Shown one piece after another: positions 6,729 to 15,034 of a stretch of DNA of 15,464 bases. Under the pieces are notes generated by a model. The model was not told the DNA's origin. It ran no database searches and saw only the letters and a list, made by a program, of their open reading frames with translations. Source of the DNA: Alistipes sp. (GTDB taxonomy: Bacteria > Bacteroidota > Bacteroidia > Bacteroidales > Rikenellaceae); the NCBI GenBank assembly GCA_017646785.1, contig JAGCLX010000036.1, forward strand, positions 1-15,464, in the 5' to 3' direction. Numbering within the stretch: the first letter of the stretch is position 1; every line of letters starts with the position of its first letter. Made by a program: the position numbers and the translations under genes.

Positions 6729-9700
6729 ATGGCAAAGTTCAACGAATATAAGGGTCTTGACTTGGCAGGTGTTGCTGACGAGATGTTGGCACGCTGGACC
6801 AAGGATGACACCTTCCACAAGAGCATCACAACACGTGAGGGACACCCCACGTTCGTATTCTATGAGGGTCCCCCCTCAGCTAACGGTATGCCCGGTATCC
6901 ACCACGTTATGGCGCGTACTATTAAAGATGTATTCTGCCGCTACAAGACGCAGCAGGGCTACCTCGTACACCGCAAAGCGGGTTGGGATACACATGGTCT
7001 ACCCGTGGAGCTCGGCGTCGAGAAGAAGCTCGGCATCACAAAGGAGGATATCGGCAAGAAGATTACCATCGAGGAGTACAACAAGCAGTGCCGCGAGGCG
7101 GTGATGGAGTTCACCGACGTGTGGGAGGACCTCACACGCAAGATGGGCTACTGGGTGAACATGGACGATCCATATATCACCTACGACAATAAGTTCATCG
7201 AGACTTTGTGGTGGCTTTTGAAGCAGCTCTATGAGAAGAACCTTCTCTATAAGGGCTACACCATTCAGCCCTACTCACCCGCAGCGGGTACTGGTCTTTC
7301 GACTCACGAGCTCAACCAGCCCGGTTGTTACCGCGACGTTAAGGATACCACATGTACGGCACAGTTCCGCATTCTCGAGCCTAAGGCTGAGATGGAGGGT
7401 TGGGGTACACCAGTATTCCTCGCGTGGACAACAACACCTTGGACACTTCCATCAAACACAGCCCACTGTGTGGGTCCCAAGTATGACTACGTTGCAGTGC
7501 GCTCTTTCAACCCATACACAGCTGAGAAGATTACAGCTGTAGTTGCAGAGCCACTTCTCTACACCATCTTCAACAAGAAGGCTGAGGAGTTGAAGCTCGA
7601 GGACTACAAGGCGGGTGATAAGCTCATCCCATTTGAGGTTGTTGGTAAGTGGAAGGGTACGGAGCTCGAGGGCATGCGCTACGAGCAGCTCTTGCCATGG
7701 GTAAAGCCAGTAGAGGCAGACGAGAATGGCAACTGGAAGGAGGCTTCATCTAAAGCATTCCGCGTAATCTTGGGCGACTATGTTACTGTTGAGGATGGTA
7801 CAGGTATCGTACACATCGCGCCTACGTTTGGTGCTGACGATGCCTTTGTAGCACGTCAGGCAGGCATCCCCTCGCTCTTCATGATCAACAAGCGCGGCGA
7901 GACACGTCCTATGGTTGACTTCACAGGTAAGTTCTTCCTCACAGAGGAGCTTGACGAGAAGTTCGTTGCGGAGTGTGTGAATGGTGACTACAAAGAGTAT
8001 GAGGGCCGCTATGTGAAGAACGCCTACGACCCACAGTACACTGTTGATGGTCGTTACGACGAGAAGGCTGCTGCAGCGGCTGAGAACCTCGATATCTACA
8101 TCTCGATCCGCCTCAAGGAGAGCAATAAGGTGTTCAAGATTGAGAAGCATACTCACAACTACCCACACTGCTGGCGTACCGACAAGCCCGTGTTGTACTA
8201 CCCATTGGATTCATGGTTTATCCGCACAACAGCACTCCGTGAGCGCATGATGGAGCTGAACAAGACAATCTACTGGAAGCCTGAGAGCACAGGTACTGGT
8301 CGTTTCGGCAAGTGGCTCGAGAACATCAACGACTGGAACCTCTCACGCTCACGCTTCTGGGGTACTCCGCTCCCCATCTGGGCTACCGAGGACCGCACCG
8401 AGCTCAAGTGCATAGGCTCTGTTGAGGAGCTCATGGCAGAGATTGAGAAGGCTGTGGCTGCAGGCGTGATGACCGAGAACCCATACAAGAACTTCAAGGT
8501 GGGCGATATGTCTAAGGAGAACTACTCTACAGAGAACATCGACCTCCACCGCCCATATGTAGACAACATCGTCCTCGTATCAGCTAAGGGCGAGCCTATG
8601 CGTCGTGAGCCCGACCTCATCGACGTGTGGTTCGACTCGGGTGCTATGCCCTACGCACAGGTGCACTACCCATTTGAGAACAAGGAGGGCTTCGATCAGA
8701 TATACCCCGCTGACTTCATCGCTGAGGGTGTCGACCAGACACGCGGTTGGTTCTACACGCTCCACGCTATCGCAACAATGTTGTTCGACTCTGTAGCGTT
8801 CAAGAACATCATCTCTAACGGTTTGGTGCTCGACAAGAACGGTAATAAGATGTCTAAGCGTCTTGGCAACGCCGTAGACCCATTCGAGGTTTTGAAGAAG
8901 TATGGCGCAGATGCTACACGTTGGTATATGATCTCTAACTCGCAGCCTTGGGATAACCTTAAGTTTGACGTTGATGGCGTTGATGAGTGCCGCCGTAAGT
9001 TCTTCGGTACGCTCTACAACACCTACTCATTCTTCGCGCTCTATGCTAATATCGACGGCTTCACTGGTAGCGAGGAGGAGGTGCCCGTGGAGAAGCGTCC
9101 CGAGATTGACCGCTGGATATTGTCGGAGCTCAACTCTCTCATCCGCGACGTTACCGCATCGCTCGAGGAGTATGATCCAACACCCGCAGCACGCCGCATC
9201 GACGCATTTGTTAACGAGAACCTCTCTAACTGGTACGTTCGCTTGAACCGTAAGCGTTTCTGGGGTGGCTCAATGTGCGAGGATAAGCTCGCTGCATACC
9301 AGACACTCTATACATGTTTGGAGACTGTGGCTATGTTGGCTGCGCCTATCGCACCATTCATCACCGACCGCATCTTCTGCGATCTTAACGCCGCAAGTGG
9401 CCGTCACGCAGAGTCGTCAGTACACCTCGCAGAGTATCCTAAGTGCAACGAGGCGCTCATCAACCGTGAGCTCGAGGCACGCACAGAGCTATCTCAGCGC
9501 GTGTCATCTATGGTACTCGCGTTGCGCCGCAAGGTGAACATCAACGTGCGTAAGCCTCTCTCAAAGATTATCATCCCTGTGTTGGATAAGGAGATGGCTG
9601 CACGCATCGAGGCTGTCCGCGCGCTTATCATGAACGAGGTTAATATCAAGGATGTGGAGCTTATTACCGATACAACAGGTATTATCACCAAGCGTATCAA

Positions 9701-10214
9701 GCTCAACTTTAAGCACTTCTGCCAGCGCTATGCTCCTCATGCTAAGGCTATGGCTGCGCTCATCGCTCAGTTCTCGCAGGAGCAGATTGCTGCTATCGAG
9801 GCTAACGAGGAGACGACACTCGAGCTTAATGGCGAGCAGGTAGTGGTTACAGCTGCCGACTTCGATATCACATCGGAGGATATGCCCGGCTGGTTGGTAG
9901 CGTCGGAGGGTAAGCTCACAGTAGCTCTCGACATCACCATTACTGAGGAGTTGCGCCGTGAGGGTGTCGCACGCGAGCTTGTAAACCGCATCCAGAACAT
10001 CCGTAAGGAGTCTGGCTTTGAGGTTACAGACAAGATCAGCGTGGAGATAGAGGCTAACGACCTCACTGCCCCTGCCGTGGAGAGCTTCGCGCAGTACATC
10101 GCGCAGCAGACCCTCGCAGTGGATGTTAAGGCTGTTGTCGCTCCTGCAGGTGCCTTTGTTGTTGACACAGACATCGACGAGGTGGTACTCAAAATTGCCG
10201 TAACCAAGGCATAA
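6729..10214 (+). CDS. ileS: Isoleucyl-tRNA synthetase, type 2 (GIHH active-site motif)
   Basis: A 1161-residue class I aminoacyl-tRNA synthetase that charges tRNA-Ile with isoleucine. In order it shows the catalytic entry PPSANGMPGIHHVMART, where the usual HIGH motif reads GIHH (residues 56-59). The CP1 editing domain has the T-rich WTTTPWTLPSNTAH from residue 233 and GTGIVHIAPTFGADD (357-371), whose acidic residues clear mischarged valine. Then come the WFDSG segment, the KMSKR loop (707-711), an anticodon-binding helical domain (around WILSELNSLIRD) and a C-terminal region ending in the domain with RREGVARELVNRIQNIRK. Length and lack of a C-terminal zinc cluster fit the eukaryote-like type 2 enzyme. 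Swapping HXGH to GXHH is known from some type 2 enzymes and causes very strong mupirocin resistance. It follows yebC by 23 bp and ends at a strong terminator. Confidence 0.97.
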   Translation: MAKFNEYKGLDLAGVADEMLARWTKDDTFHKSITTREGHPTFVFYEGPPSANGMPGIHHVMARTIKDVFCRYKTQQGYLVHRKAGWDTHGLPVELGVEKKLGITKEDIGKKITIEEYNKQCREAVMEFTDVWEDLTRKMGYWVNMDDPYITYDNKFIETLWWLLKQLYEKNLLYKGYTIQPYSPAAGTGLSTHELNQPGCYRDVKDTTCTAQFRILEPKAEMEGWGTPVFLAWTTTPWTLPSNTAHCVGPKYDYVAVRSFNPYTAEKITAVVAEPLLYTIFNKKAEELKLEDYKAGDKLIPFEVVGKWKGTELEGMRYEQLLPWVKPVEADENGNWKEASSKAFRVILGDYVTVEDGTGIVHIAPTFGADDAFVARQAGIPSLFMINKRGETRPMVDFTGKFFLTEELDEKFVAECVNGDYKEYEGRYVKNAYDPQYTVDGRYDEKAAAAAENLDIYISIRLKESNKVFKIEKHTHNYPHCWRTDKPVLYYPLDSWFIRTTALRERMMELNKTIYWKPESTGTGRFGKWLENINDWNLSRSRFWGTPLPIWATEDRTELKCIGSVEELMAEIEKAVAAGVMTENPYKNFKVGDMSKENYSTENIDLHRPYVDNIVLVSAKGEPMRREPDLIDVWFDSGAMPYAQVHYPFENKEGFDQIYPADFIAEGVDQTRGWFYTLHAIATMLFDSVAFKNIISNGLVLDKNGNKMSKRLGNAVDPFEVLKKYGADATRWYMISNSQPWDNLKFDVDGVDECRRKFFGTLYNTYSFFALYANIDGFTGSEEEVPVEKRPEIDRWILSELNSLIRDVTASLEEYDPTPAARRIDAFVNENLSNWYVRLNRKRFWGGSMCEDKLAAYQTLYTCLETVAMLAAPIAPFITDRIFCDLNAASGRHAESSVHLAEYPKCNEALINRELEARTELSQRVSSMVLALRRKVNINVRKPLSKIIIPVLDKEMAARIEAVRALIMNEVNIKDVELITDTTGIITKRIKLNFKHFCQRYAPHAKAMAALIAQFSQEQIAAIEANEETTLELNGEQVVVTAADFDITSEDMPGWLVASEGKLTVALDITITEELRREGVARELVNRIQNIRKESGFEVTDKISVEIEANDLTAPAVESFAQYIAQQTLAVDVKAVVAPAGAFVVDTDIDEVVLKIAVTKA

Positions 10215-10236
10215 TATACCATATATATTATATATT

Positions 10237-10273
10237 AAAGGTGTGGTTTCAACTCTGGAGCCACACCTTTTTT
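10237..10273 (+). terminator. Terminator after ileS
   Basis: A perfect 10-bp stem pairs AAAGGTGTGG (10237-10246) with CCACACCTTT (10261-10270) around a 14-base loop, followed by a T run through 10273. It lies 23 bp after the ileS stop and separates the yebC-ileS unit from dksA. Confidence 0.9.
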
Positions 10274-10293
10274 ATGCTTTTTTTGTGAGAATA

Positions 10294-10325
10294 TTTGCAA
10301 GTGTCATAAATTTTGCTTAATTTCG
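10294..10325 (+). promoter_or_regulatory. Promoter for the dksA-family gene
   Basis: TTTG (10294-10297), 20 nt, then TAATTTCG (10318-10325), one mismatch from TAnnTTTG. Spacing equals that of the other promoters in this window. It sits between the ileS terminator and the gene and predicts a leader of about 35 nt. Confidence 0.6.
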
Positions 10326-10364
10326 CTTTATGTATAAGATATAACCGTACTAAAGCATACGATT

Positions 10365-10739
10365 ATGGCAGAGGAGAAGACACGTTACAATGACGCTGAA
10401 CTTGAGGAGTTCCGTCTATTGATAGAGCAGAAATTGGCGTCAGCACGCGCCGACTACGATATGTTGCGCACAGCGACAAGCAACGAGAACGACACCGAGG
10501 ACTCTTCACCCACATTCAAGGTGATGGAGGAGGGTGCTACAACCCTTTCGCGCGAGGAGTATGGCTCACTCGCACAGCGTCAGGCAAAGTTCATCCGCAA
10601 CCTCGAGATGGCTCTCGTGCGTATCAAGAATAAGACCTATGGCATCTGTAAGACCACAGGTAAGCTCATCCCCCGAGAGCGCTTGCTTCGCGTGCCACAC
10701 GCAACAGAGTGCATCGAGGCTAAGCAGGCGCGCAAGTAA
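10365..10739 (+). CDS. dksA: DksA/TraR-family RNA polymerase-binding regulator with degenerate zinc finger
   Basis: A 124-residue protein of the DksA/TraR family, which binds the secondary channel of RNA polymerase and, with ppGpp in the best-studied cases, tunes transcription to growth. The N-terminal part is a predicted coiled coil (about 10-40 and 60-88) with an acidic, polar tip around NDTEDSSPTFKVMEEGA. The tip lacks the DxxDxA motif of E. coli DksA. The C-terminal finger segment keeps the spacing C-x2-C-x17-C-x2-C, but only the first and third ligands remain: Cys95 and Cys116 are present, while Thr98 and Ala119 replace the others. The conserved framework YGIC..TGKLIPRERL..VPHAT.CIEAK is otherwise intact, as in other Bacteroidetes members that no longer bind zinc. 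It is a single-gene unit with its own promoter and terminator. Confidence 0.88.
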   Translation: MAEEKTRYNDAELEEFRLLIEQKLASARADYDMLRTATSNENDTEDSSPTFKVMEEGATTLSREEYGSLAQRQAKFIRNLEMALVRIKNKTYGICKTTGKLIPRERLLRVPHATECIEAKQARK

Positions 10740-10788
10740 TGTAGCGCTATGGGGTAGGTATCTCCTGCCGTTTGCAAACGATAAAGCG

Positions 10789-10821
10789 AATAGGTAGCAC
10801 AGCTATGTGCTACCTATTTTT
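10789..10821 (+). terminator. Terminator after dksA
   Basis: A perfect 12-bp stem, AATAGGTAGCAC (10789-10800) with GTGCTACCTATT (10807-10818), closes a 6-base loop and runs into five Ts (10817-10821). It is 49 bp beyond the dksA stop and is one of the strongest hairpins in the window. Confidence 0.92.
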
Positions 10822-10849
10822 GTGTCGTCCTTGCCCACACCGCGCTAAT

Positions 10850-10884
10850 AAAAAACCACCTACGGGAATTCCCATAGGTGGTTT
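10850..10884 (-). terminator. Terminator after frr
   Basis: AACCACCTACGGG (10854-10866) and CCCATAGGTGGTT (10871-10883) form a 13-position stem with an AATT loop. The single non-Watson-Crick position is C/A on the plus strand but a U-G wobble on the minus strand, and the six-A run at 10850-10855 becomes a T run there. Both facts assign it to the leftward pyrH-frr unit, which converges on dksA. Confidence 0.9.
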
Positions 10885-10928
10885 ATCATTATAAGTGGGT
10901 ACATGTAGTCCCCACCGTATGACGTGCA

Positions 10929-11486
10929 TTACACGGTCATGATCTCCTTCTCCTTCTTGTCGAGCTCTGCGTCTACGAGCTTTGAGAACTTCTCGAGGAG
11001 CTTCTGTGCCTGTGCCTCGCCATCCTTCTGCTCGTCCTCAGACATGCCCTCCTTCTGAGCCTTCTTGAATGCCTCAACAGCATCGCGGCGTGCGTTACGC
11101 AAGCTGATGCGTGCTGTCTCGCCCTCGCCACGCACCTTCTTCACGATCTCCTTACGACGCTCCTCGGTGAGGGGAGGAATAGAGAGACGGATGTGCTCAC
11201 CATTGTTAGATGGTGTAAGGCCGATGTTAGAGTCGATGATAGCCTTCTCGATGGGGCGAATCATGTTCTTGTCCCAGGGCTGAATAAGCACGGTCTTAGC
11301 GTCGGGAACGGTGACGCTGGCAACACCCGATACGGGGGTCTGTGAGCCGTAGTAGTCAACGAATACGCCGTTGAGAACATTAACAGATGCCTTGCCGGCA
11401 CGGATGTTCAACAACTCCTCGGTAAAGTGATCGATGGCGCGCTGCATGCGATCGGTAGTCTCATTAAGAATAGTCTTAGTATCCAT
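10929..11486 (-). CDS. frr: Ribosome recycling factor
   Basis: A 185-residue ribosome recycling factor, the normal length, which with EF-G splits post-termination ribosomes so they can start again. Recognised by the helical start, IRAGKASVNVLNG, the domain II strand region from VDYYGSQTPVSGVASV, PWDKNMIRPIEKAI, GLTPSNNGEHIRLSIPPLTEERRKE and RNARRDAVEAFKKA, the last holding the arginine-rich stretch needed for ribosome binding. The C-terminal helix is complete. It lies last in the pyrH-thioredoxin-frr set, 34 bp after the thioredoxin gene, and ends before a clear terminator. Nearness to pyrH is the common bacterial arrangement; the intervening gene is not. Confidence 0.97.
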   Translation of the reverse strand: MDTKTILNETTDRMQRAIDHFTEELLNIRAGKASVNVLNGVFVDYYGSQTPVSGVASVTVPDAKTVLIQPWDKNMIRPIEKAIIDSNIGLTPSNNGEHIRLSIPPLTEERRKEIVKKVRGEGETARISLRNARRDAVEAFKKAQKEGMSEDEQKDGEAQAQKLLEKFSKLVDAELDKKEKEIMTV

Positions 11487-11520
11487 ACTTAGTATCTTTA
11501 TTTATTTAATTTTCGTTGGT

Positions 11521-12141
11521 CTATAGTAGTGACTTGTCGAGTGCTGCCTTAACCTCGCCAGCAATGCTCTCGTCGTAGCCTACACCCGAGTAGACAACTG
11601 TGCCGTTGCTGTCGATGACGAAGCAGCGGGGGATGTAGTTTGTAGCATACTTTCTGTATGCCTCCTGCTCGCCATCAAGACCCACAGCGAAGGTGTAGCC
11701 CATCTTTGTGATGTACTCCTCAACAACCTCGTGCTTCTCGCCACGCGATACTGGGAGAACGTTAATCTTGTCGCCATAGACATCTATGACGCCCTCCTGG
11801 AGGTGTGCGAGCTCCTCGCGGCAGGGTGGACACCATGTAGCCCAGAAGATGAGTAGGGTGGGCTTGCCCTGTAGTGCCGAGAGGGTCACGTTGCTGCCAT
11901 CGAGCATCACGACGCTGAAGTCGGGTGCTACGTCGCCAGCATGGATGAGTGTGGTTGCTGCCACCTCGTCGTCAATGCTCTTCTCCTCGGTTGCTTCCAC
12001 CTGCTCAGCGGCTACCTCCTGGGCTGCTGCAGGTGTGTTCTTCAAAGAGATGATTAAGTATGCTGTAACGGCGATGAGTGCTGCGAGCACGATGATGAGC
12101 ATGAGCAACGAGCCACGCTTTCTGTATTTTGTCTGTGTCAT
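11521..12141 (-). CDS. Membrane-anchored thioredoxin-like protein (TlpA/ResA type)
   Basis: A 206-residue thiol-disulfide oxidoreductase. Residues 1-10 are basic and 11-33 form one hydrophobic segment. An Ala/Glu-rich linker (36-64) follows, so the thioredoxin domain is most likely held on the periplasmic side of the inner membrane by an uncleaved anchor. The domain begins APDFSVVMLDG (72-82), the usual start in TlpA/ResA/AhpC-TSA-type folds. The redox motif WCPPC is at 103-107, and the cis-proline strand is YIPRCFVID with Pro171. Cys173 right after the cis-proline is an extra cysteine. Such proteins reduce cytochrome c haem-site cysteines or other periplasmic disulfides; the partner here is unknown. 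It sits between pyrH (41 bp) and frr (34 bp) in the same direction, without a visible promoter of its own. Family is firm, substrate unknown. Confidence 0.9.
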   Translation of the reverse strand: MTQTKYRKRGSLLMLIIVLAALIAVTAYLIISLKNTPAAAQEVAAEQVEATEEKSIDDEVAATTLIHAGDVAPDFSVVMLDGSNVTLSALQGKPTLLIFWATWCPPCREELAHLQEGVIDVYGDKINVLPVSRGEKHEVVEEYITKMGYTFAVGLDGEQEAYRKYATNYIPRCFVIDSNGTVVYSGVGYDESIAGEVKAALDKSLL

Positions 12142-12182
12142 AATCTGTGTGTTAAGGTGTTATGTGTTTATCTGTTATTTTG

Positions 12183-12899
12183 TTACTCTGTTACTACTGT
12201 GCCGATGTTTTCACCGCGCACCACCTTCTCGAGGTTGCCTGGGGTGTCCATATCGAAGACCATAAGTGGTAGGTGGTTCTCACGGCAGAGGGTAAAGGCA
12301 GTCTGGTCCATAACCTTCAAGCGGCGTGCCAACACCTCATCAAAGGTGATGGTATCGAACTTCGTTGCTGTGGGATCCTTCTCGGGGTCGGCGGTGTAGA
12401 TGCCGTCTACGCGCGTGCCTTTGAACATGATGTCGGCCTCAATCTCTATGCCACGCAGTGCCGATGCAGTGTCGGTTGAGAAGTAGGGGTTTGAGGTGCC
12501 ACCACCGATGATGACTACATAGCCTGCCTCAAGATACTCGAGAGCCTTAGCCTTAGAGTAGTACTCGCCAATAGGCTCCATGCGGATGGATGTCAACACT
12601 TTGCACTTCACGCCTGCAGACTCCAAAGCCGACTGTAGGGCGAGTGAATTGATGATTGTTGCGAGCATGCCCATCTGGTCGCCCTTCACACGGTCGAAGC
12701 CTCGGCCAGCGCCCTGGATACCACGGAAGATGTTACCGCCGCCAATGACGATGCCTATCTCAACGCCCATAGCATGTATCTGTTTAATCTGCTCGGCATA
12801 GGAGTTCAACACCGCCACGTCGTGTCCATAATTCTGTGCTCCCTGCAACGACTCACCGCTAAGCTTGAGAAGTATGCGCTTGTATTTTGAAGTAGTCAT
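12183..12899 (-). CDS. pyrH: UMP kinase (uridylate kinase)
   Basis: A 238-residue bacterial-type UMP kinase of the amino-acid-kinase fold, phosphorylating UMP to UDP with ATP in pyrimidine nucleotide synthesis. Diagnostic stretches are RILLKLSGESLQG at the N-terminus, IVIGGGNIFRG, the UMP-site DQMGMLATIINSLALQ, IGGGTSNPYFSTDTASALR and GTRVDGIYTADPEKDP near the ATP site. Length is standard and no residues appear missing. It is first in a three-gene leftward set (pyrH, thioredoxin-like gene, frr) and is divergent from dxs, with promoters for both in the 219-bp gap. Confidence 0.97.
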   Translation of the reverse strand: MTTSKYKRILLKLSGESLQGAQNYGHDVAVLNSYAEQIKQIHAMGVEIGIVIGGGNIFRGIQGAGRGFDRVKGDQMGMLATIINSLALQSALESAGVKCKVLTSIRMEPIGEYYSKAKALEYLEAGYVVIIGGGTSNPYFSTDTASALRGIEIEADIMFKGTRVDGIYTADPEKDPTATKFDTITFDEVLARRLKVMDQTAFTLCRENHLPLMVFDMDTPGNLEKVVRGENIGTVVTE

Positions 12900-12936
12900 A
12901 GTTTTGTTCTGATTAAAATGTAGTGTTAATCAGATG

Positions 12937-12968
12937 CGAAGATAGTTATTTTCTTCAAATATAACAAT
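12937..12968 (-). promoter_or_regulatory. Promoter for pyrH
   Basis: Minus strand: ATTG (12968-12965), 20 nt, then TATCTTCG (12944-12937), one mismatch from the -7 consensus. The leader would be about 30 nt. A second perfect -7 box, TATATTTG at 12963-12956, overlaps it but lacks a good -33 element, so two starts are possible. Confidence 0.5.
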
Positions 12969-13050
12969 TTTTTTAGCCACTAAAAAGATGGTTATTGTCG
13001 CTATGACCAAATTTTATGTATGGAGGGCGATATTAACGGAAAATAATTTG

Positions 13051-13058
13051 TATATTTG
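13051..13058 (+). promoter_or_regulatory. -7 box for dxs
   Basis: TATATTTG matches the TAnnTTTG -7 element exactly and lies about 60 bp before the dxs ATG. I see no convincing -33 box at 19-20 nt upstream. It forms, with the pyrH promoter, a divergent regulatory region. Confidence 0.45.
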
Positions 13059-13118
13059 TATCTTGAATGGTTGTGCGCCTAAAGGCATGCAGACCGCCAC
13101 TTAAGCATTTAAAGAGTT

Positions 13119-14996
13119 ATGGCAGATACTCAAACATATAAGTTTTTGAATAGGGTTGATTCTCCGGATCAGCTACGCGAGCTCGATGTGTGTGAGCTTA
13201 GAGAGTATGCAGATGAGGTGCGCCGTTACATCTTGGAGTGTTGCTCGCATAACCCCGGACACCTGGGCTCGAGCCTTGGCACGGTGGAGCTTACCGTGGC
13301 ACTACACTACGTCTACAACACGCCTCTCGACCGCATCGTGTGGGATGTGGGACACCAGGCATACGCGCATAAGATTATCACTGGCCGCCGCGATGCCTTT
13401 ACCTCAAATCGTAAGCGCGGAGGAATAAGTGGCTTCCCACGTATGGCTGAGAGTAAGTATGACAACTTTGGCGCAGGACACTCCTCAGTGAGCATATCCG
13501 CCGCATTCGGCATCGCAAAGGCGTTGGAGTTGCAGAACGATAAGCACCATGTGGTGGCAGTCATCGGTGACGGTGCGCTAACGGGAGGTCTAGCTTTTGA
13601 GGGACTAAACAATGCGGGTGCTTCACCCAAGACCGATATCCTGGTGATACTCAACGATAACGAGATGTCCATAGACAAACCAGTGGGAGCTCTCGACCAC
13701 TACCTATTGCGCATCTCGACCTCGAAGTGGTACAATAGGTTTAAGAGTTCGCTGTGGAGTGTGCTTGCTAAGATACCTCCTATGTTGAAGATAGCGCGTA
13801 AGACGGGTAATGCCATCAAGCATGGTATGTTGCACAATAGCAACCTCTTTGAGAGTCTTAACTTCCGCTACTTTGGCGTTGTCGATGGTCACAACCTCGA
13901 TGAGCTAATAAGTACGCTTCAGAGCCTAAAGGATATAGGAGGCCCTAAACTCCTACACATAAAGACGGTGAAGGGTAAGGGCTATGCAAAGGCTGAGGCT
14001 GACCCCTCAATTTGGCATGCACCAGGTCGCTTTGATGTAGCTACGGGTGAGCGTATTGTGAGTGCCTATGACGCAGATCGTTACCAAGATGTCTTTGGCC
14101 AGACGCTTCTTGACCTCGCACATAGAGATGAACGTATTGTGGGCGTGACGCCCGCTATGCCTTCGGGTTGTTCGATGAATATCATGATGCGAGAGATGCC
14201 AGAGCGATGCTTCGATGTGGGTATTGCCGAGGGACATGCCGTAACATTCTCGGCAGGCCTCGCCGCAGCAGGTAACCGCCCCTTCTGCAATATCTACTCA
14301 TCATTCATGCAGCGCGCATACGATAACGTAATCCACGATGTGGCACTTCAAAATCTACCAGTGGTGTTGTGCCTCGACCGTGCTGGATTAGTGGGTGAGG
14401 ATGGTGCTACGCATCATGGCTCCTTCGATCTTGCATACTTCAGCTGTGTGCCAAACCTCACTATCGCAGCACCTCGTAACGAGTGGCAGCTGCGACAGAT
14501 GATGTATGCGGCATCTAAGGCTGATAGCCCTACCGTTATCCGCTACCCACGAGGCCTTGGAGAGGGCGTAGAGTGGCGCGATACGGAGTTTGTTGACCTC
14601 GACATGCGCGGAGAGCAACTCAAGGAGGGTAGCGATATCGCTATCATCGCTGTGGGTACAATGGCTAATGTGGCATTGCGCGCAGCAGAGAGTAGTAGGC
14701 ACAGCGTGGCAGTATACGACCTGCGTTATGTAAAACCCCTCGATACGGCACTGCTCGATGAAGTGGGTGCTCGCTTCACGAAGATAATAACCATCGAGGA
14801 TGGCGCTGTGCGTGGTGGTGTGGGCGAATCGGTTGCTGCATACTATGCACGTTGTGGTAAGGCACTACACGTCGTAAACCTCGGTATTGGCGACAGGTTT
14901 GTTGAGCATGGTAAGCCCGCCGAACTATATGCCGAGTGCGAGTATGACCAGGAGGCACTTATCAAGCAGATAGACGATATTGCCGCAGGTAAGTAG
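13119..14996 (+). CDS. dxs: 1-deoxy-D-xylulose-5-phosphate synthase
   Basis: A 625-residue thiamine-diphosphate enzyme that condenses pyruvate and glyceraldehyde 3-phosphate, the first and controlling step of the non-mevalonate isoprenoid pathway, also feeding thiamine and pyridoxal synthesis. The N-terminal domain has NPGHLGSSLGTVELTVALHY, WDVGHQAYAHKIITGR and the ThDP/magnesium motif GDGALTGG with a downstream NN (residues 150-165). The middle domain has DVGIAEGHAVTFSAGLA carrying the catalytic glutamate, and DRAGLVGEDGATHHG. The C-terminal transketolase-like domain includes YPRGLGEGV and TIEDGAVRGGVGESVAAYYA. The AEGHA form, in place of the AEQHA of E. coli, appears normal for Bacteroidales. 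The protein is full length. Thirty-eight bases separate it from the dehydrogenase gene that follows in the same direction. Confidence 0.97.
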   Translation: MADTQTYKFLNRVDSPDQLRELDVCELREYADEVRRYILECCSHNPGHLGSSLGTVELTVALHYVYNTPLDRIVWDVGHQAYAHKIITGRRDAFTSNRKRGGISGFPRMAESKYDNFGAGHSSVSISAAFGIAKALELQNDKHHVVAVIGDGALTGGLAFEGLNNAGASPKTDILVILNDNEMSIDKPVGALDHYLLRISTSKWYNRFKSSLWSVLAKIPPMLKIARKTGNAIKHGMLHNSNLFESLNFRYFGVVDGHNLDELISTLQSLKDIGGPKLLHIKTVKGKGYAKAEADPSIWHAPGRFDVATGERIVSAYDADRYQDVFGQTLLDLAHRDERIVGVTPAMPSGCSMNIMMREMPERCFDVGIAEGHAVTFSAGLAAAGNRPFCNIYSSFMQRAYDNVIHDVALQNLPVVLCLDRAGLVGEDGATHHGSFDLAYFSCVPNLTIAAPRNEWQLRQMMYAASKADSPTVIRYPRGLGEGVEWRDTEFVDLDMRGEQLKEGSDIAIIAVGTMANVALRAAESSRHSVAVYDLRYVKPLDTALLDEVGARFTKIITIEDGAVRGGVGESVAAYYARCGKALHVVNLGIGDRFVEHGKPAELYAECEYDQEALIKQIDDIAAGK

Positions 14997-15034
14997 TTGA
15001 TAATAAAGGACTAAAATAAACTAAAAGATACACT

